Assembly (NCBI GenBank): GCA_027625915.1 | Contig: JANTQA010000008.1 | Coordinates: forward strand, 865,001-929,000 | Source of the DNA: Anaeramoeba flamelloides | Lineage: Eukaryota > Metamonada > Anaeramoebidae | DNA: 64,000 nucleotides | Direction: 5' to 3' | Shown: positions 38,001 to 49,200 of the stretch, piece by piece | Numbering within the stretch: the first letter of the stretch is position 1 | Layout of the letters: the number at the start of each line of letters is the position of its first letter | Program-made: the position numbers and the translations under genes | The notes under the pieces: generated by a model | The model's input: the letters and a program-made list of their open reading frames with translations, nothing else | Told to the model about the DNA's origin: nothing | Databases searched by the model: none

Positions 38001-38878
38001 AATATAGATTGCTATTGGGCGAGACTCAATGGATAACATTAGATGAAATCCATGACCTTCATTTGAAAAAAAATAAATTCCAAATAAATGATCCGTTTAA
38101 TTACTTTTTAAACAATTCAACTCAATTAATAAATGGTGGTAACAGCAGAAGCAGCAGCAGTAGTAATAATAATAAGGATAACAATAAAGAAATATTTGTT
38201 CAAATTCAAAAAAAATTCCTACCAAATAATATTTTGAAAAACTTTTTATACAAATTATTGCCCACTTTCGATCAATTTTGGAATTATAAAAAGCAATTAA
38301 TTAAAAATTTACCAATCATGTCCTTCTTGCATTATATTTTGAACAAATCTTTCCCCTCAATTGAAATTATTAAATTACAATTAGATTACGCCCATTTTTC
38401 AGTTATTGGCACTTCCTTGTTAAACATTTTGGAACAGCACAATAGTAATAACATCCAAAAAAATGTTGTCCCATTTCGATTGACTCCCAATTTCCAGCAA
38501 TTGGCCTTGAAAGAACAATTATTCGGAAACTTTGCAAATTCCATTTCAATAATGACACGCCCTTTATTAAAAGACAGCTCGATGTTCCAATTAAAAAGTT
38601 ACCTTCAGCTTTTATTAAGACACGAATTAATTTATTTACAATTTAAAAATAACCAGAAAAATAACCAGCCCAATAATAAAATACTCTTTTATCAAGCTAA
38701 TGAGCTTGTTAATCAAAATATTGATTTATTGTTTTCCAAAATTAACAATATTGCTCCAAATTTGGAGAATATTAAAGAAAAAAAAAGATTAAACGAAAAA
38801 ATCCACCAGTTAATACAAGTCGCGACAGATTTCAACATTTTATCTCAAATTAACCCAGTAATGTCGCCTTGGTTTTAA
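25931..38878 (+). CDS. TRRAP: Tra1/TRRAP pseudokinase, scaffold of SAGA and NuA4 complexes
   Basis: A single 4315-codon ORF with no intron, starting at an ATG just after a poly-A run. TRRAP/Tra1 is a PIKK-family protein without kinase activity that carries transcription activators to histone acetyltransferases in the nucleus. Order of parts: HEAT-type helices over about residues 1-3000; a FAT region about 3150-3750; a PIKK-like region from about 3915 (LPGQHFHLSQG..), with VPLSKEYRLLLGETQ near 4015 and the hallmark VVPFRLTPNFQQL near 4178; and a C-terminal FATC ending IQVATDFNILSQINPVMSPWF. The catalytic-loop D-R-H-x-x-N and DFG motifs of active PIKKs are not seen, as expected for this family. 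It is about 450 residues longer than human TRRAP. The excess is Asn runs (near 456, 1090, 1380-1440, 1655, 2875, 3015-3040), a Lys/Glu block near 665-700, an Asp block near 2555 and Met-rich arrays near 2916 and 3370. These fall between conserved blocks, so they are probably surface loops. Confidence 0.93.
34677..34770 (+). repeat. In-frame Met/Gly/Asn array in TRRAP
   Basis: Repeats of GGAATGAACATGGGAATGGG-type sequence encode alternating GMNMG and GLGMN units. The array lies within a low-complexity insertion between conserved helices. It is unusual in the gene for being G-rich. Confidence 0.85.
36030..36165 (+). repeat. In-frame Met/Asn array in TRRAP
   Basis: Tandem AACATGAACATGAATATGAA-type units encode NMNMNMNNN. 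It sits inside the FAT region, between helical repeats, and is evidently a tolerated loop expansion. Confidence 0.85.
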
Positions 38879-40289
38879 TAAAAAAGTTTTTTTTTACTTT
38901 ATTATTTTTATTTATTTTTTTTTTTTTGATAGTTTGATAATTGTTGGATTTTTTTTTTTTTTATTATCAAATGAAACTTTGGATATTAAATATTGATATT
39001 TCTGTTCAAAGTTTTTTACGTATAAATACTTTAATTGTTTTTCTTTATTTTTATTTTTTGAAATGCTTTTGTTGTGAAATTTGTTTAGTTTTTTTTTTTT
39101 TTTTTTTTATTATTTCAAAAATTTAATTTCAAATCTGTTAACACAAAAAAATCCCTCAAGTTGGTAAAAATGTTTTTTATAATTACATTTACAAGTTTAA
39201 AATGTAATTGAAAATCTCTAAAAGTCTATTTTTTTAAAAAATTTTGATTGAAAAAATATATTTGAAAATTTTTATTTTTTTTTGTGTGCATTGATTTTGT
39301 CTTTGAAATTGGCAATTTTTTTGTCCAATATCTTTCGAATTAAATTTTTTTTATATATGTAATGTAAAATAACACAATACCTTACACCAGCCAGTTTGGG
39401 TATCGAGTGGTTATATGTGATAAAAAATTTGGGTTTGGGAATTTTAAAATAATGTGTGTTTTTTCTGTTATTTGGAGATTGCACACTTTGATAATAATAA
39501 TATGTTCTAAAATAAAAATTAATCTAATAAGATGGGTATTATATGAATGTTAGGTGATTCAATATATGTTTTGTATTTTAAAAGTTTTTTCTAATCAAAA
39601 TAACATTAATCAAAATTACTTTTTTATTAATAAAAAAACAGATTTTTACATCTTCTTCCATAGTGCAGTCGGTAGGGTAACAAACTGTTGTTCATTTATT
39701 TTTTATATATTAATTTCTAGTTGTGATAATAATCTCATATTATTATCAAAATCACCAGAAACATAGAAGAATGAAGAATAATGGTTACGGCAATTATGAC
39801 AACTCCAACTAATATATAGGTCATTATCAGGAATTTTTAGTTAATTTTTTCCCAAATAAAATCTAAAATTTATAGTGTAATGATTCAATTAAACTCGTTA
39901 AATAACCGAATTTATCAACTTTAGTGAACTGAATATCCATTTTTAAAAGAGTTCATTTTTCAAATTAAATTTTCAGTAAAAATCTCTAATCCTTTTCTTT
40001 TGAATTTTTAATATTGAAAAAATAAAAAGAACAATTTGAAAGAAATGGTTATTTTTATTCATTCACACTTTTAATAATTTATATAAGTTTCTATGAACTA
40101 ATAACCTTGAAACTTTAATCTTGTTTTAAAAATACCATCAAAATGAATCAAATATTGAATTCTTGAATATCAGAAAATATTGATCATTTATTAGAATCAA
40201 AAATATTAAGTAATATACTTTTACAAATACCGAGTATATAAAAAAACGAACTATTAGTATTAAAATTATTTCATTGATAATAAACTAAA

Positions 40290-40790
40290 TTTTATAATAA
40301 ATAACACATATTACATTCGAATTTTGAATTTTTTTTGTATTGTTTTGAAGTTTTTCCCATCACAATGAAAAGTTTGAAAATAAATCATTTTTTCTCTTAT
40401 TTATTTTTTATACACTGTTTTGTTAAAATGGAAAATGAAAATGAAAAATTGGAAACAAGTAACAGGTGAATTACTGAAAAAATTGGTTTCGAAAATGAAA
40501 AATAGATTAGATTTAGTTATTCAAAGGATGTTAGAATTAGTTAAATGGGTTTTACTGATTTTTTCAAATTTTTATATTTTATATAATGCTTTTTTCAAAA
40601 TAAAAAGCGGAATTTTATTTATTTATTTTATATTATTTATATTTTAGATGAAAAACAAATATATACTGAGTATAGTATTGAATATTAAAATCTAAATTTT
40701 TATATTATAATAGATAACTTCAATTTATTAAAATATTTATTTTCTAAATTTGATTTTTAATGGGTCAACCATTGTGAATTGGAGTTTTAT
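40290..40790 (+). repeat. Dispersed 500-bp repeat, partner of 61060-61580
   Basis: Closely matches 61060-61580 in the same orientation. Shared segments are GAAGTTTTTCCC, CAATGAAAAGTTTG-type, TTTTGTTAAAATGGAAAATG, AAAATTGGAAA.AAGTAACAG and TATTATAATAGATAA. The matching sequence here has no visible flanking inverted repeats, unlike the copy in the 60.5-61.8 kb element. Confidence 0.7.
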
Positions 40791-42719
40791 TATTATTATT
40801 ATTTTAATATTATTATAATTATCCATTCTAAACGATGGTATTTAAATGAAAATATTTAAAATTTTTAGAAATACTTATTAAATCTCTGGATAATTTTAAT
40901 CTTGGTGTTATTTCCAGCCCACTGAAATCATTAAGACTGAGTCATTAAGTATCAATTAAAAAGAATCTAAATAAAATACAATTTTTTTATTTCAATTTGA
41001 ATGATCAAGTTTTTAAAATAGTCTTTTGGTAATATTTTTAATTGACAGTTTGATATCTTTCTCTTATTTTTTATACAGCAAAAGAGAAAAAAATAGTTTA
41101 AACTGTTCTTTGAATAAATAAATTCGATTTTTTTCAAGTTTAATATAATTATTGTATTTTTTTTTAAAAATTAAAATAGATTTTTTGAATGGAATTTTTT
41201 AGAAAAAGTGATTGTTATATTGTTAAAGTGTATTCTTACACTTCTTTGAAAATAATAAGATTTTTTACTTTTTTAAAAATAATTTTTTTTGAAATATAAT
41301 TCAGAAAAATATGTTGAATCGAGAACTTATTGAAAATATGAAAAATTAAGATCAGACTTTTTAACAACATTAATTCATTTGGGATAATTGCCTCAAAGTG
41401 AGTTGTGTCTTATCTTATAATCAGATTATTATTTCACCTTTTTTTCAATTTCAAGATGTTATATTTTTTTTTTTGAATTTGCAATTAAATTTCCTAGAAT
41501 ATTGTTTTTTCCCTTTATAGTACATGAAATTTTTAATTTTTCGATATAAGACTACATATATTACAAAAAACTGAAATAATATGGTAAACTACAAACCAAT
41601 AAAGTACAAAAAAGATTTGTTAATTAAAATATTCAATCTTTTTTTTTTTTTCAACTCAGAAAATAAATAAGAGTGAAAATAATTGTTTATAATTATTCAA
41701 GAATTGTACCTTAAGAGATTACTATAATAATAAATTTGTAAACTGTTACAGTGAGTTGTAATTGAGTTTAAATGATACTAGTGTTACATGACTCGCATGG
41801 TCTCTAAAAAATCTATTATAAATATTCTTGAGTTTAAATTTTTTTTTTTTTACAAAGGATCACGAATACAAATTTTAATTTGGTAAATTATTTTTTAATT
41901 TCACTTTTTGAAATCAAAAAATAGAAACCAAATAATAGTATTCCAATGTTTTAAAATTCAATATTTATAACATGTACAATTAATTATTTTAATGATTTGT
42001 TTAATTTTTAATAATGACTCCAAAAATCTTCAACGTATAAAACCAAAGAATGGTTAGTGTTTTATTCATTTTTATAATACTAATTGTATCATCAATATAT
42101 TTCAAATAAGTGAAAATAATTTGTAAAAATTATCTATTGATTAATTATTTAATTCTTTTAAAAACATTTAAATTTTTTAAAAACTAATCTACATTTCTCG
42201 AAAAATACAAGAAAGATATTTTACAACTTTGGAGTCCGAATATTGAATTAATTCAGCCGTTAAATTTTACTAGAAAGATCTCGATTTTGTTCCAAAATTC
42301 TATAGGTTTTTTCACTGGATAAGAACTATTTTTAATAGATACGATTAACAAATAGTACTACTTAATTAAGCTATTTTTTTAGAGACGATGAATCATGGTC
42401 TACGAATGTGTTTTAAACCCAATAACAATACACTTTTATCTGAGACTTTTCCTTCGTAGACAATAATCCCTTAATAAAAAAACTTTTTTTTGTGGATCTT
42501 TTGAATAAATTGGTAGAGTTTGAAAAGTCTTTGGAATGCATTGGTCCTTAAAAAATCTATAATTTGAAAGAAGGGTGCAATTAACATATCGAAAGTTTAG
42601 AGTATCTTCTTTTTACGGGAAAACCAAAATAAATAAAGCTGAGAAATTCCGCTTCAATTGTACCTGTAGACTTTAAATCTAAATGTGTAAAATTTGTATG
42701 TTTCTTTTCTTTTTTTTTA

Positions 42720-42910
42720 TTAAAGCTTTATTCTTTTCGGATTCTTATTACACACCAAATACATTCTGTGTAATTAATAAAAAAGGATCAAACACACAAA
42801 CAGATAACAGAAATTTCAATCAATGTAGGAACTTGAAAAAAAATTGGAAAAGAAGATAAGAAAAATAGGAAAATGAAAATTTTTTCTCATTTATTTTTCA
42901 AAAACCTGTA
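42720..42910. repeat. Dispersed repeat related to 5940-6140
   Basis: The 3' end GAAAATTTTTTCTCATTTATT and the AAATTTCAA..GTAGGAAC middle align with 5990-6120. It is short and diverged. Confidence 0.4.
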
Positions 42911-43155
42911 TTCTCTCCACATTATATTGGACCTCATTAATTTAACTACTAACCGAATTATATCATTTTTTCGGAGCAAAAAGCTTTTCTGTACCAACTT
43001 TTTGGAGTTTTCTTTAAAAAATTACTTTGATATTCTAAACCTATAAATTTGATGGATTTTGGTTTATCTGTCATTTTTTTATTATCTTTTTGATCTTTAA
43101 CCATTACACAAAACATTATTTTCATCTCAACACTTACATTTTAAATACACCCAGA

Positions 43156-44789
43156 ATGAGTATTGAAGGTGAATTTTTTTTCCTTTTCATTTCAGAGTTT
43201 CTTTTTTTTTTTTAAACACACAAAAGTTAAACTTTTTTCTTTTTTTTTTTTTACAACATATTTTTTTATTACTGGATCCAAACTGAATTGGATTTTACTA
43301 AAAATCAACTCTCAAAAAATATACAAAACAACCTCTTCCACAAAAATCCTGACACAAACAAAAATAAAAATAAAAAACAGAACAACCAACTGAAAAAATT
43401 GTTCGTGAAATTGAATTAAACATCTCCGAACCAGAAAAACTGATTAACAAATGTGTAATTTTATCAAAAAGGGCCCAGAAAGAAGAAAACCAAGAGGAGC
43501 TAAGAAAGAGCGGAGCCATTTCTTTGCTTGTAAGAATCATGAAAAGGTACCGCAAAGAAACCCTTTTATTGGAAAAGGTGCTGGGTGCATTAAATAACTG
43601 TTCACTTGATCCCGCAAACTGCTCCTATTTGGGCCAGAACACACAGATCTTTGAATTAATTATTGATCTGTTAACAAACTATCCCAAATATGATACTGAG
43701 ATCATTTCGAGAGTTATTGGTGTAATCTGGAATCTCTCTACAAGCGAAGAAAATATCCAAATTTTCCATAAGGCGAAAGGGCTCGAATTGTTTGTGAAAT
43801 TGTTAAAGGAGAAAAGCGAAGTGAAGGAGATCCAAGAAAGAGGATTGGGAGCGCTTACCTATTTGGCTGTCTCTGATTCCATTTCACCCTTGTTGCCAAA
43901 CTTGGGTGTTCTCGAGATCATCGGCGATGCGTGTACCAAATTTAACACGGAAGATGATTTGGTTTTAATTGAAAGGGCAACGATTTGTGTTTTTAATTTG
44001 GCTGCCTACGAAGAAAACACACAGATGATTTTCAAATCCAAAATACCTTCGACCATTATTGAATTAATCAAGCAGTTCAACGATCAAAACCAAATAGTTC
44101 TGAGATGCGTAGGCTTTTTTTCCAATCTGACTACAACCTCGGAATACTACAGCGTAATAACGGAAATTAATTTGATTGCCGTTTTTATCCAATTGCTCAT
44201 CAAATATAAAGCAGATCTTCAAATAATTCGATTTGTTTTGAACACGATCTTAAACTTGATACAGCTGTCTGAAAACAAGCCAAGCTTTGTTGACAACCAA
44301 GGCTTGGAAGTCTTAGTAATGCTAATGTCAGAGTACGAACAATTGCCCATAATCCAGAAAAAGTGCTGCGAAATTCTTGTTTACTTTGCCTCAGAAGAGG
44401 CATACCAAGATCTTTTCCTCACAACGAAGGCGATTTCGGCGATCATAATCGCGATGAATACACACCCAACCGACACAGTCTTGCTTGGCAACTCGGCAGT
44501 CTGCCTAAGCAATTTATTCTTTTATGAAAACTGTAAATCACAAATTTTGGACAACCAAGGAATACTCATTTTTTTACAGGCGCTCAAGACTAATATCAAG
44601 AACAGAAAGTTCGCGGAAAGAGCCTCCTTATTCCTTTTGAATATCACGTGCGATAAAAATGGCAGAGAATTGGTTTTGGATTACGGTGGTAAAAAATTAT
44701 GTAAGCAATTATTAAAAACTCATAAGGAAAGTAAAGTTTTGATGAAAAGGATGAAGGCTACATTAACTAATATGAATGTCGAACTTTAA
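43156..44789 (+). CDS. Armadillo-repeat protein
   Basis: The proposed model has exon 1 at 43156-43168 (ATG AGT ATT GAA G, GTGAAT donor), an intron of 212 bp ending AAACAG, and exon 2 at 43381-44789, giving 473 residues. The main frame is open back to a stop at 43371 with good coding sense (EQPTEKIVREIELNISEPEK) but contains no ATG before residue 57, so an upstream start exon is needed; this one restores phase exactly. Seven or more armadillo repeats follow, with signatures such as VIGVIWNLSTSEENIQIF, LGALTYLAVSD, ICVFNLAAYEENTQMIF, VCLSNLFFYENCKSQI and ASLFLLNITCDKNGRELV. Armadillo solenoids bind extended peptides and serve as scaffolds or adaptors. No signal peptide or membrane segment is present. 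It is not assignable to importin-alpha, beta-catenin or another named group. The intron has a poor pyrimidine tract, so the first exon is less certain than the rest. Confidence 0.85.
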
Positions 44790-45059
44790 TATTTTTTTAT
44801 TTATTTTTTTTTTTTTTTTTTTTTTTCTCCAATTCCTTTGTTCTTTATTTCTTTTCTTTTGTTTTTGTTTTTGTTTTTCTATTTAATCGCCTCAATTTAT
44901 TTGTGGAAAAATTATTAAATAACATTTATGATGAAGATTAGATAGTGATCTAATTCTTATTTTGACTAATTTCGAATCAAAGTTTAATTTTCTAAATTTA
45001 TATTTAATGATTTTCAAATTTAATAATTTCAATTATATTTTATTTTTTAGATTAGAAAA

Positions 45060-45215
45060 TAATTTATGGTTTACAATCCCTGAAATTTGAAAAAAAGATT
45101 ATCTTGTGTTAGGCTTGGCGACATGTTATTTTGGTACTTAGCTGATCGATCTTGGACTTGGTATTACTTTTAATAGTGATTCAAAAAGGTAAAAAAAAGA
45201 AAAATTTAATTTTTT
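45060..45215 (+). repeat. Solo arm related to the 24046-25160 element
   Basis: TTTACAATCCCTGAAA..GAAAAAAAGATTATCT followed by GTGTTAGGCTTGG and a GATCGA..TTCAA.. block aligns with 24050-24170. No facing right arm is visible nearby. Confidence 0.5.
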
Positions 45216-46042
45216 TTTGAAAAATTCAAATTTAAAAGTATAAGTTTATTAGATTAGAACCAATTGAATAAAAAAAATGTTATTCGTTTTGGATTATTAA
45301 TTGAAATTTTTATTTTACTTTTCCTTATTGATCTTTTAAAAAAATAATAAATTAAATGCACCAAATAAAAACTAAACCCAAATTAAAAACTTGTATTGAT
45401 AACCTACAAATTGTATTTTTGATTTATTAGATAAAGAACAAAATTATTCGAATTTCAATTGTCAAATTTTGATTTTAACGTTAAAAAGATCGAATTATTT
45501 TTTTTTCACAAACTTTAATATTGAATATATGTCAAAGACTGATCTGCTAAGAATAAAATAAAATGATTTGTACTTAGAAAAAGATTTTTTTTTTTTCATC
45601 ATATCAAGATTATAAGTCTTTAAATTCAGTTAAATGGCCGTAAATAATTGAAATTTTGTATTTCGTAATTTCAGTTAAAATCCATTAAATCAAGTTTCTT
45701 AATTTGTAAAAAAAAAATAATAAAGACTGATTTATTAAATTAAAAAGGTGAAAATAAAAGAGTGTTTTATTTGATGATTGAAAATCATATTTTTTACAAT
45801 GAAATTAAAACATTTCATATATTTTTATTTTTTTTATTATTATTATTATTATTGAATAAGTGGTAATTACACTTTCAAAATACACTTCTACTCCACTTTT
45901 ACCATTATAAATTTCAATGTAGAATCATAGATTTTTCAACTTTTAATCCATAAAAATAATTTCCTACCTTATGTCAACATTAATACATTTTGTTTCATTT
46001 CTTTTAATTTGTTTCCAAAAAATAATATATTTTTAAGAGGTA

Positions 46043-46504
46043 GGATATATAGTCTTTCCAAGGCTACCATAAAATTTTAAATAAAACACAATTGATTTTT
46101 CTATTTTTATTTTACATTTTCAGAAAATTCCGAAATAAGAGTTATTTTTCCAAACAAATTTTCAATAAATGAGCTATTATTTAACTTTTTGGAACTTCAA
46201 ATAAAAAAATTTTGAAGATTTCTTAAACCACTTTAAAAAATTGTTCAAAAAAGGTAAATTTTTAAAGATCAGTCAATGTTGATATTTTTTTTGAGCTTTT
46301 TTGGAATAATAATTTACAAGTTTCATGGGATCTTGAATATTTTTTTTCAATTCCTCAAAAATTTGAATAACAGCCTATTTATTGAAATTTTTTTTTGAAT
46401 AATAACTCTTATTTTCGAATTTTTTGAATTCGGAAAATAAGAATAGTAAAATCAATTGTGTTTTATTTAAAATTTTATGGTTGCCTTGGAACGGCTGTAT
46501 CCTT
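46043..46504. mobile_element. MITE with arms of about 120 bp
   Basis: Left arm GGATAT..CCAAGGCTACCATAAAA and right arm TTTTATGGTTGCCTTGG..TATCC are complementary. Both arms continue through TTTAAATAAAACACAATTGA and a GAAAATAAGAGTTATT-type segment. TA borders both ends. There is no ORF. Confidence 0.7.
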
Positions 46505-46608
46505 AAAAATGATCAATATTTTGTATTATTTCGGTTTTTTCCTATTTAAAATATAAAGAATATAATGAATTGTATTGATTGATAATGTAATAATATCTAT
46601 TAAGACAA

Positions 46609-46770
46609 TTAGTAAATGTCCTCATCTTTAGTTGTTGATTTTGGGAGATCGATCGTACATCATAGGTTGGTTGTTTTTTGATTGGTGTTAGGTCCTCATA
46701 AAAATTTCTAAAAAGTTTGTTTCCATTTCAGAAAAAAAAATTTCAACTTAATTAATCAACCCTTAACTCA
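46609..46770 (-). repeat. Conserved dispersed repeat, partner of 20277-20440
   Basis: Contains GGGAGATCGATCG and AGGTTGGTTGTTTTTTGATT. Its complement matches 20277-20440 with few differences over about 160 bp and more weakly beyond. Confidence 0.65.
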
Positions 46771-46987
46771 ACATTTTTTGAAACAATTGAAATAGTTGTT
46801 GGTCAGAAAAGTAATCTCCCAAGATGATAAAAAATCTATTGTCCTTAAATCATTACTATTTTAACCATACATTTTAAACTGCTAAATTCCGGAAATTAGA
46901 TCATTTTTTGACTTTTTTGACAAATAAAGGTTTTTTTCTTTACGAAGAAAGAAATTTATAAACAATTGTAGTCAACAAATTACAGAC

Positions 46988-47620
46988 ATGACCAATGAAA
47001 TAGCTCTCTCAGAAAACCAAATTGAAAATTTAGAAATGCTACTCACACAAATACGGAATGTAAAAACGATTGGTAAAAATCTATTAGGAACAAATTTCTT
47101 TGAACTTTCAAAGCCCTTTTCAGAAATTAGTTTGAACATCACAAACATTGACAACAGCCACCAAAGTGTGAATGAAAACTTGACAGATCTCCAAAAGTCT
47201 GTCAAAAGGGATGGGATTGTCATGAAGAAAACGTTACGGCCTTGGTGGCAAAACTTGAGTGGCTTATTAAAAGAACCAAACAACCAACTGGGTGTTTCTC
47301 TGGATCAGATCGAAACAGTGTCTAAACAATCAAAAGATATTCTCGAACAAGTCTATAACTTTAAAACAAAAATTGAACAAATTTTAAATGATTTATTAAA
47401 GGAAATAGCAGAAATAAATAAAAAATTGGTTTTACAAAAACAAAAATCACAACAACTGGAAAACAATTGGAGCCAATACAGAGAAAAGGTTCAACAGTTA
47501 ATACAATTACAAAAAGAAACTGATCGAAACCAACAAATAATTAATTCAAGGAATGTTGAAATACAAGAAAAGGTTTATAATTCAATTTTTGACCAATTAA
47601 TCGAACAAGATGAATATTAG
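46988..47620 (+). CDS. Small coiled-coil protein, unrecognised
   Basis: 210 residues from an ATG at 46988 to TAG; no intron is needed. Composition and codon use resemble the other genes rather than the spacer. The protein is helical throughout. Residues 120-200 have heptad-like spacing (TKIEQILNDLLKEIAEINKK, NWSQYREKVQQLIQLQKETD), indicating a coiled coil. A less regular N-terminal half includes one unusual motif, MKKTLRPWWQNLSGLL (about 78-93). There is no signal peptide, membrane span or known catalytic motif. It could be a subunit of a larger assembly (tether, kinetochore, Mediator or similar), but nothing in the sequence selects among these. Confidence 0.7.
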   Translation: MTNEIALSENQIENLEMLLTQIRNVKTIGKNLLGTNFFELSKPFSEISLNITNIDNSHQSVNENLTDLQKSVKRDGIVMKKTLRPWWQNLSGLLKEPNNQLGVSLDQIETVSKQSKDILEQVYNFKTKIEQILNDLLKEIAEINKKLVLQKQKSQQLENNWSQYREKVQQLIQLQKETDRNQQIINSRNVEIQEKVYNSIFDQLIEQDEY

Positions 47621-47874
47621 TGTGTATTTGTTTTAATGATAACCACCAAATAACCCTTAACAATTTTCTTATTTGGTTAACAAATATAAATTGTGTTTTA
47701 GAATTTTTTTTTTCTTTTGTTTCTTGCTTTTCTTTCATTGTTTTGTCAAGATTATACTCTTCTTCAAAAAAGGATACTGGAAATAATTGCCATGTTTGCA
47801 ATAACTCTGGAAATTTTAAACCATTCCAGAAACAAGAAATATAATAATTAGAAATAGACATGAAATGAGGCTTA

Positions 47875-48331
47875 CTGTTGAGAGAAAAATGTTGGACTCA
47901 GAAAAATGGTTGGACACCATTTTTAATTGGAACATTAGTAAAATTGAAAATCAAATCATATTGATAACTAGGTGAATTTTATATAAATCCAGGTTTAAAT
48001 GTGTTACAAGTTCATTAATCTGTGGCGTGTGTAGAATACTCCTTTGAATGGTTGATAACTAAAGTAGATCATGCTATTTTAACAAAAATCATAGTTTTAG
48101 AAAAGTTTACTATTAATTCTGAAAATGGTAATTTTTAAACTTGCTTGAGATTATAAGAGATAAGGTTTTGAAAAAGTAGAGTTACATTAATCTTTATTCT
48201 TATAAGTAGATTATTGTTCTTTTCTTTAGTTATTTCACAAACGATTGAAATTAAAAATCATTTTCAGTAATGTTCCCAATTAAAATTGGTGTCCAACTAT
48301 TTTTCTCTGTCCAACATTTTTTTCACATCAG
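47875..48331. mobile_element. PIF/Harbinger-like MITE with TTA target duplication
   Basis: Starts CTGTTGAGAGAAAAATGTTGG and ends in the near-complement CCAACATTTTTTTCACATCAG. TTA lies on both sides (47872-47874 and 48332-48334). Inside the ends are TTTTTAATTGG.AACATTAGT and its complement, shared with the 13985 and 56523 elements, but the middle is unrelated to theirs. A 3-bp TWA duplication is typical of PIF/Harbinger. Confidence 0.75.
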
Positions 48332-48706
48332 TTATACAATAATAATGTTGGTCTTTGAGTTTTCATTGGGAAATAAAATACATTTTTATTTTGATCTTGA
48401 TTATTGACTTTACATTCTCAATGCATTTATTTCTCTTTAATTTCCTCATTTTCTTTGAAGGAACCCTCTTTTTTTATAAAATTAAACTTGATAAAAGGAA
48501 TATTTACATTGTCAGGGATAAAAGAAATAAATAAATACCAAAAACAAGAAACAAATTTCGGATTAATATTTTGCAACTTTGAAGTTTCTATATTTATAAT
48601 TCAGCCTTTAAATTTGTGAAAGGATTTGGTACAATAAAATAATATCAATCAAAATACCTAATTTTGTTTCCCTTATAAGAACTTTTTAATTGTCATAAAA
48701 TAAATA

Positions 48707-48800
48707 CAGTCAGTTTCACTTTTAAGGCACTAACTTTCAAAGAAGTTTAAAGAACAAAGAAATACCAAGTTAAGGCAAAAAAATTCAAATTCGAGTAAAA
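48707..48800 (+). repeat. CAGTCAG palindrome, copy A (left half only)
   Basis: Left half of the family, preceded by TA. It is more diverged than the others. Copy B starts directly at its centre (TA at 48801) and no right half is found, so A was invaded or truncated there and is the older copy. Confidence 0.7.
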
Positions 48801-48802
48801 TA

Positions 48803-48996
48803 CAGTCAGTTTCACTTTTAAGGCACAAACTTTCAACGAAATTTAAGGCACAATCAAAATCTCAAATTAAGGCTCAAAATTCAAATTCTCGGAAAAATAA
48901 ATTGTAAAAAAAAATTCTGAATTTTGTGTTGTAATTTGAGATTTTTTTGTGCCTTAAATTTCGTTGAAAGTTTGTGCCGTAAAAGTGGAACTGACT
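48803..48996. mobile_element. CAGTCAG palindromic MITE, copy B
   Basis: CAGTCAGTTTCACTTTTAAG faces its complement, with TA on each side. The last G of the right end is missing. It inserted in copy A. Confidence 0.8.
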
Positions 48997-49005
48997 TATA
49001 ATCTA

Positions 49006-49200
49006 CAGTCAGTTTCACTTTTAAGACACAAACTTTCAACGAAATTTAAGGCACAAAAAAATCTCAAATTAAGACACAAATTTCAGATTCTAGTAAAATC
49101 AATTGTAAAAAAAAAAATTCCAAATTTTGTGCCTTAATTTGAGATTTTTTTGTTTCTGAAATTTTGTTGAAAGTTTGTGCCTTAAAAGTGAAACTGACTG
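49006..49200. mobile_element. CAGTCAG palindromic MITE, copy C
   Basis: 195 bp, TA at 49004-49005 and 49201-49202. The two halves are near-perfect complements around an A/T centre. Confidence 0.85.

Larger units (their letters stand above)
38879..43155. other. Gene-free region downstream of TRRAP
   Basis: Mostly AT-rich sequence. It contains the 40290-40790 repeat and the 42720-42910 repeat. A short tRNA-box-like string at 39660 is rejected elsewhere. A minus-strand patch at 39370-39480 (THIILKFPNPNF, HITTRYPNWL) is open but unsupported. Confidence 0.5.
44790..46987. other. Gene-free spacer with three repeats
   Basis: Begins with a 20-bp T run just after the armadillo stop, a likely 3'-end signal region. 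It holds a relic arm of the 24046-25160 family (45060-45215), a MITE (46043-46504) and the conserved repeat at 46609-46770. Nothing coding is seen. Confidence 0.6.

Noticed and set aside
25931-38878. Asn-rich 4315-residue ORF as an active PIKK such as mTOR or ATM
   Set aside because: The FRLTPN block and FATC are present, but the catalytic loop and DFG motif are not seen. The flanking sequence fits Tra1/TRRAP.
39655-39720. tRNA-like A-box (TAGTGCAGTCGG)
   Set aside because: No B-box, no acceptor stem and no anticodon arm can be formed at the right spacing.
47620-48619. A gene interrupted by the 47875 MITE (open stretches on both sides)
   Set aside because: The two stretches share no family signal and both strands look equally open.
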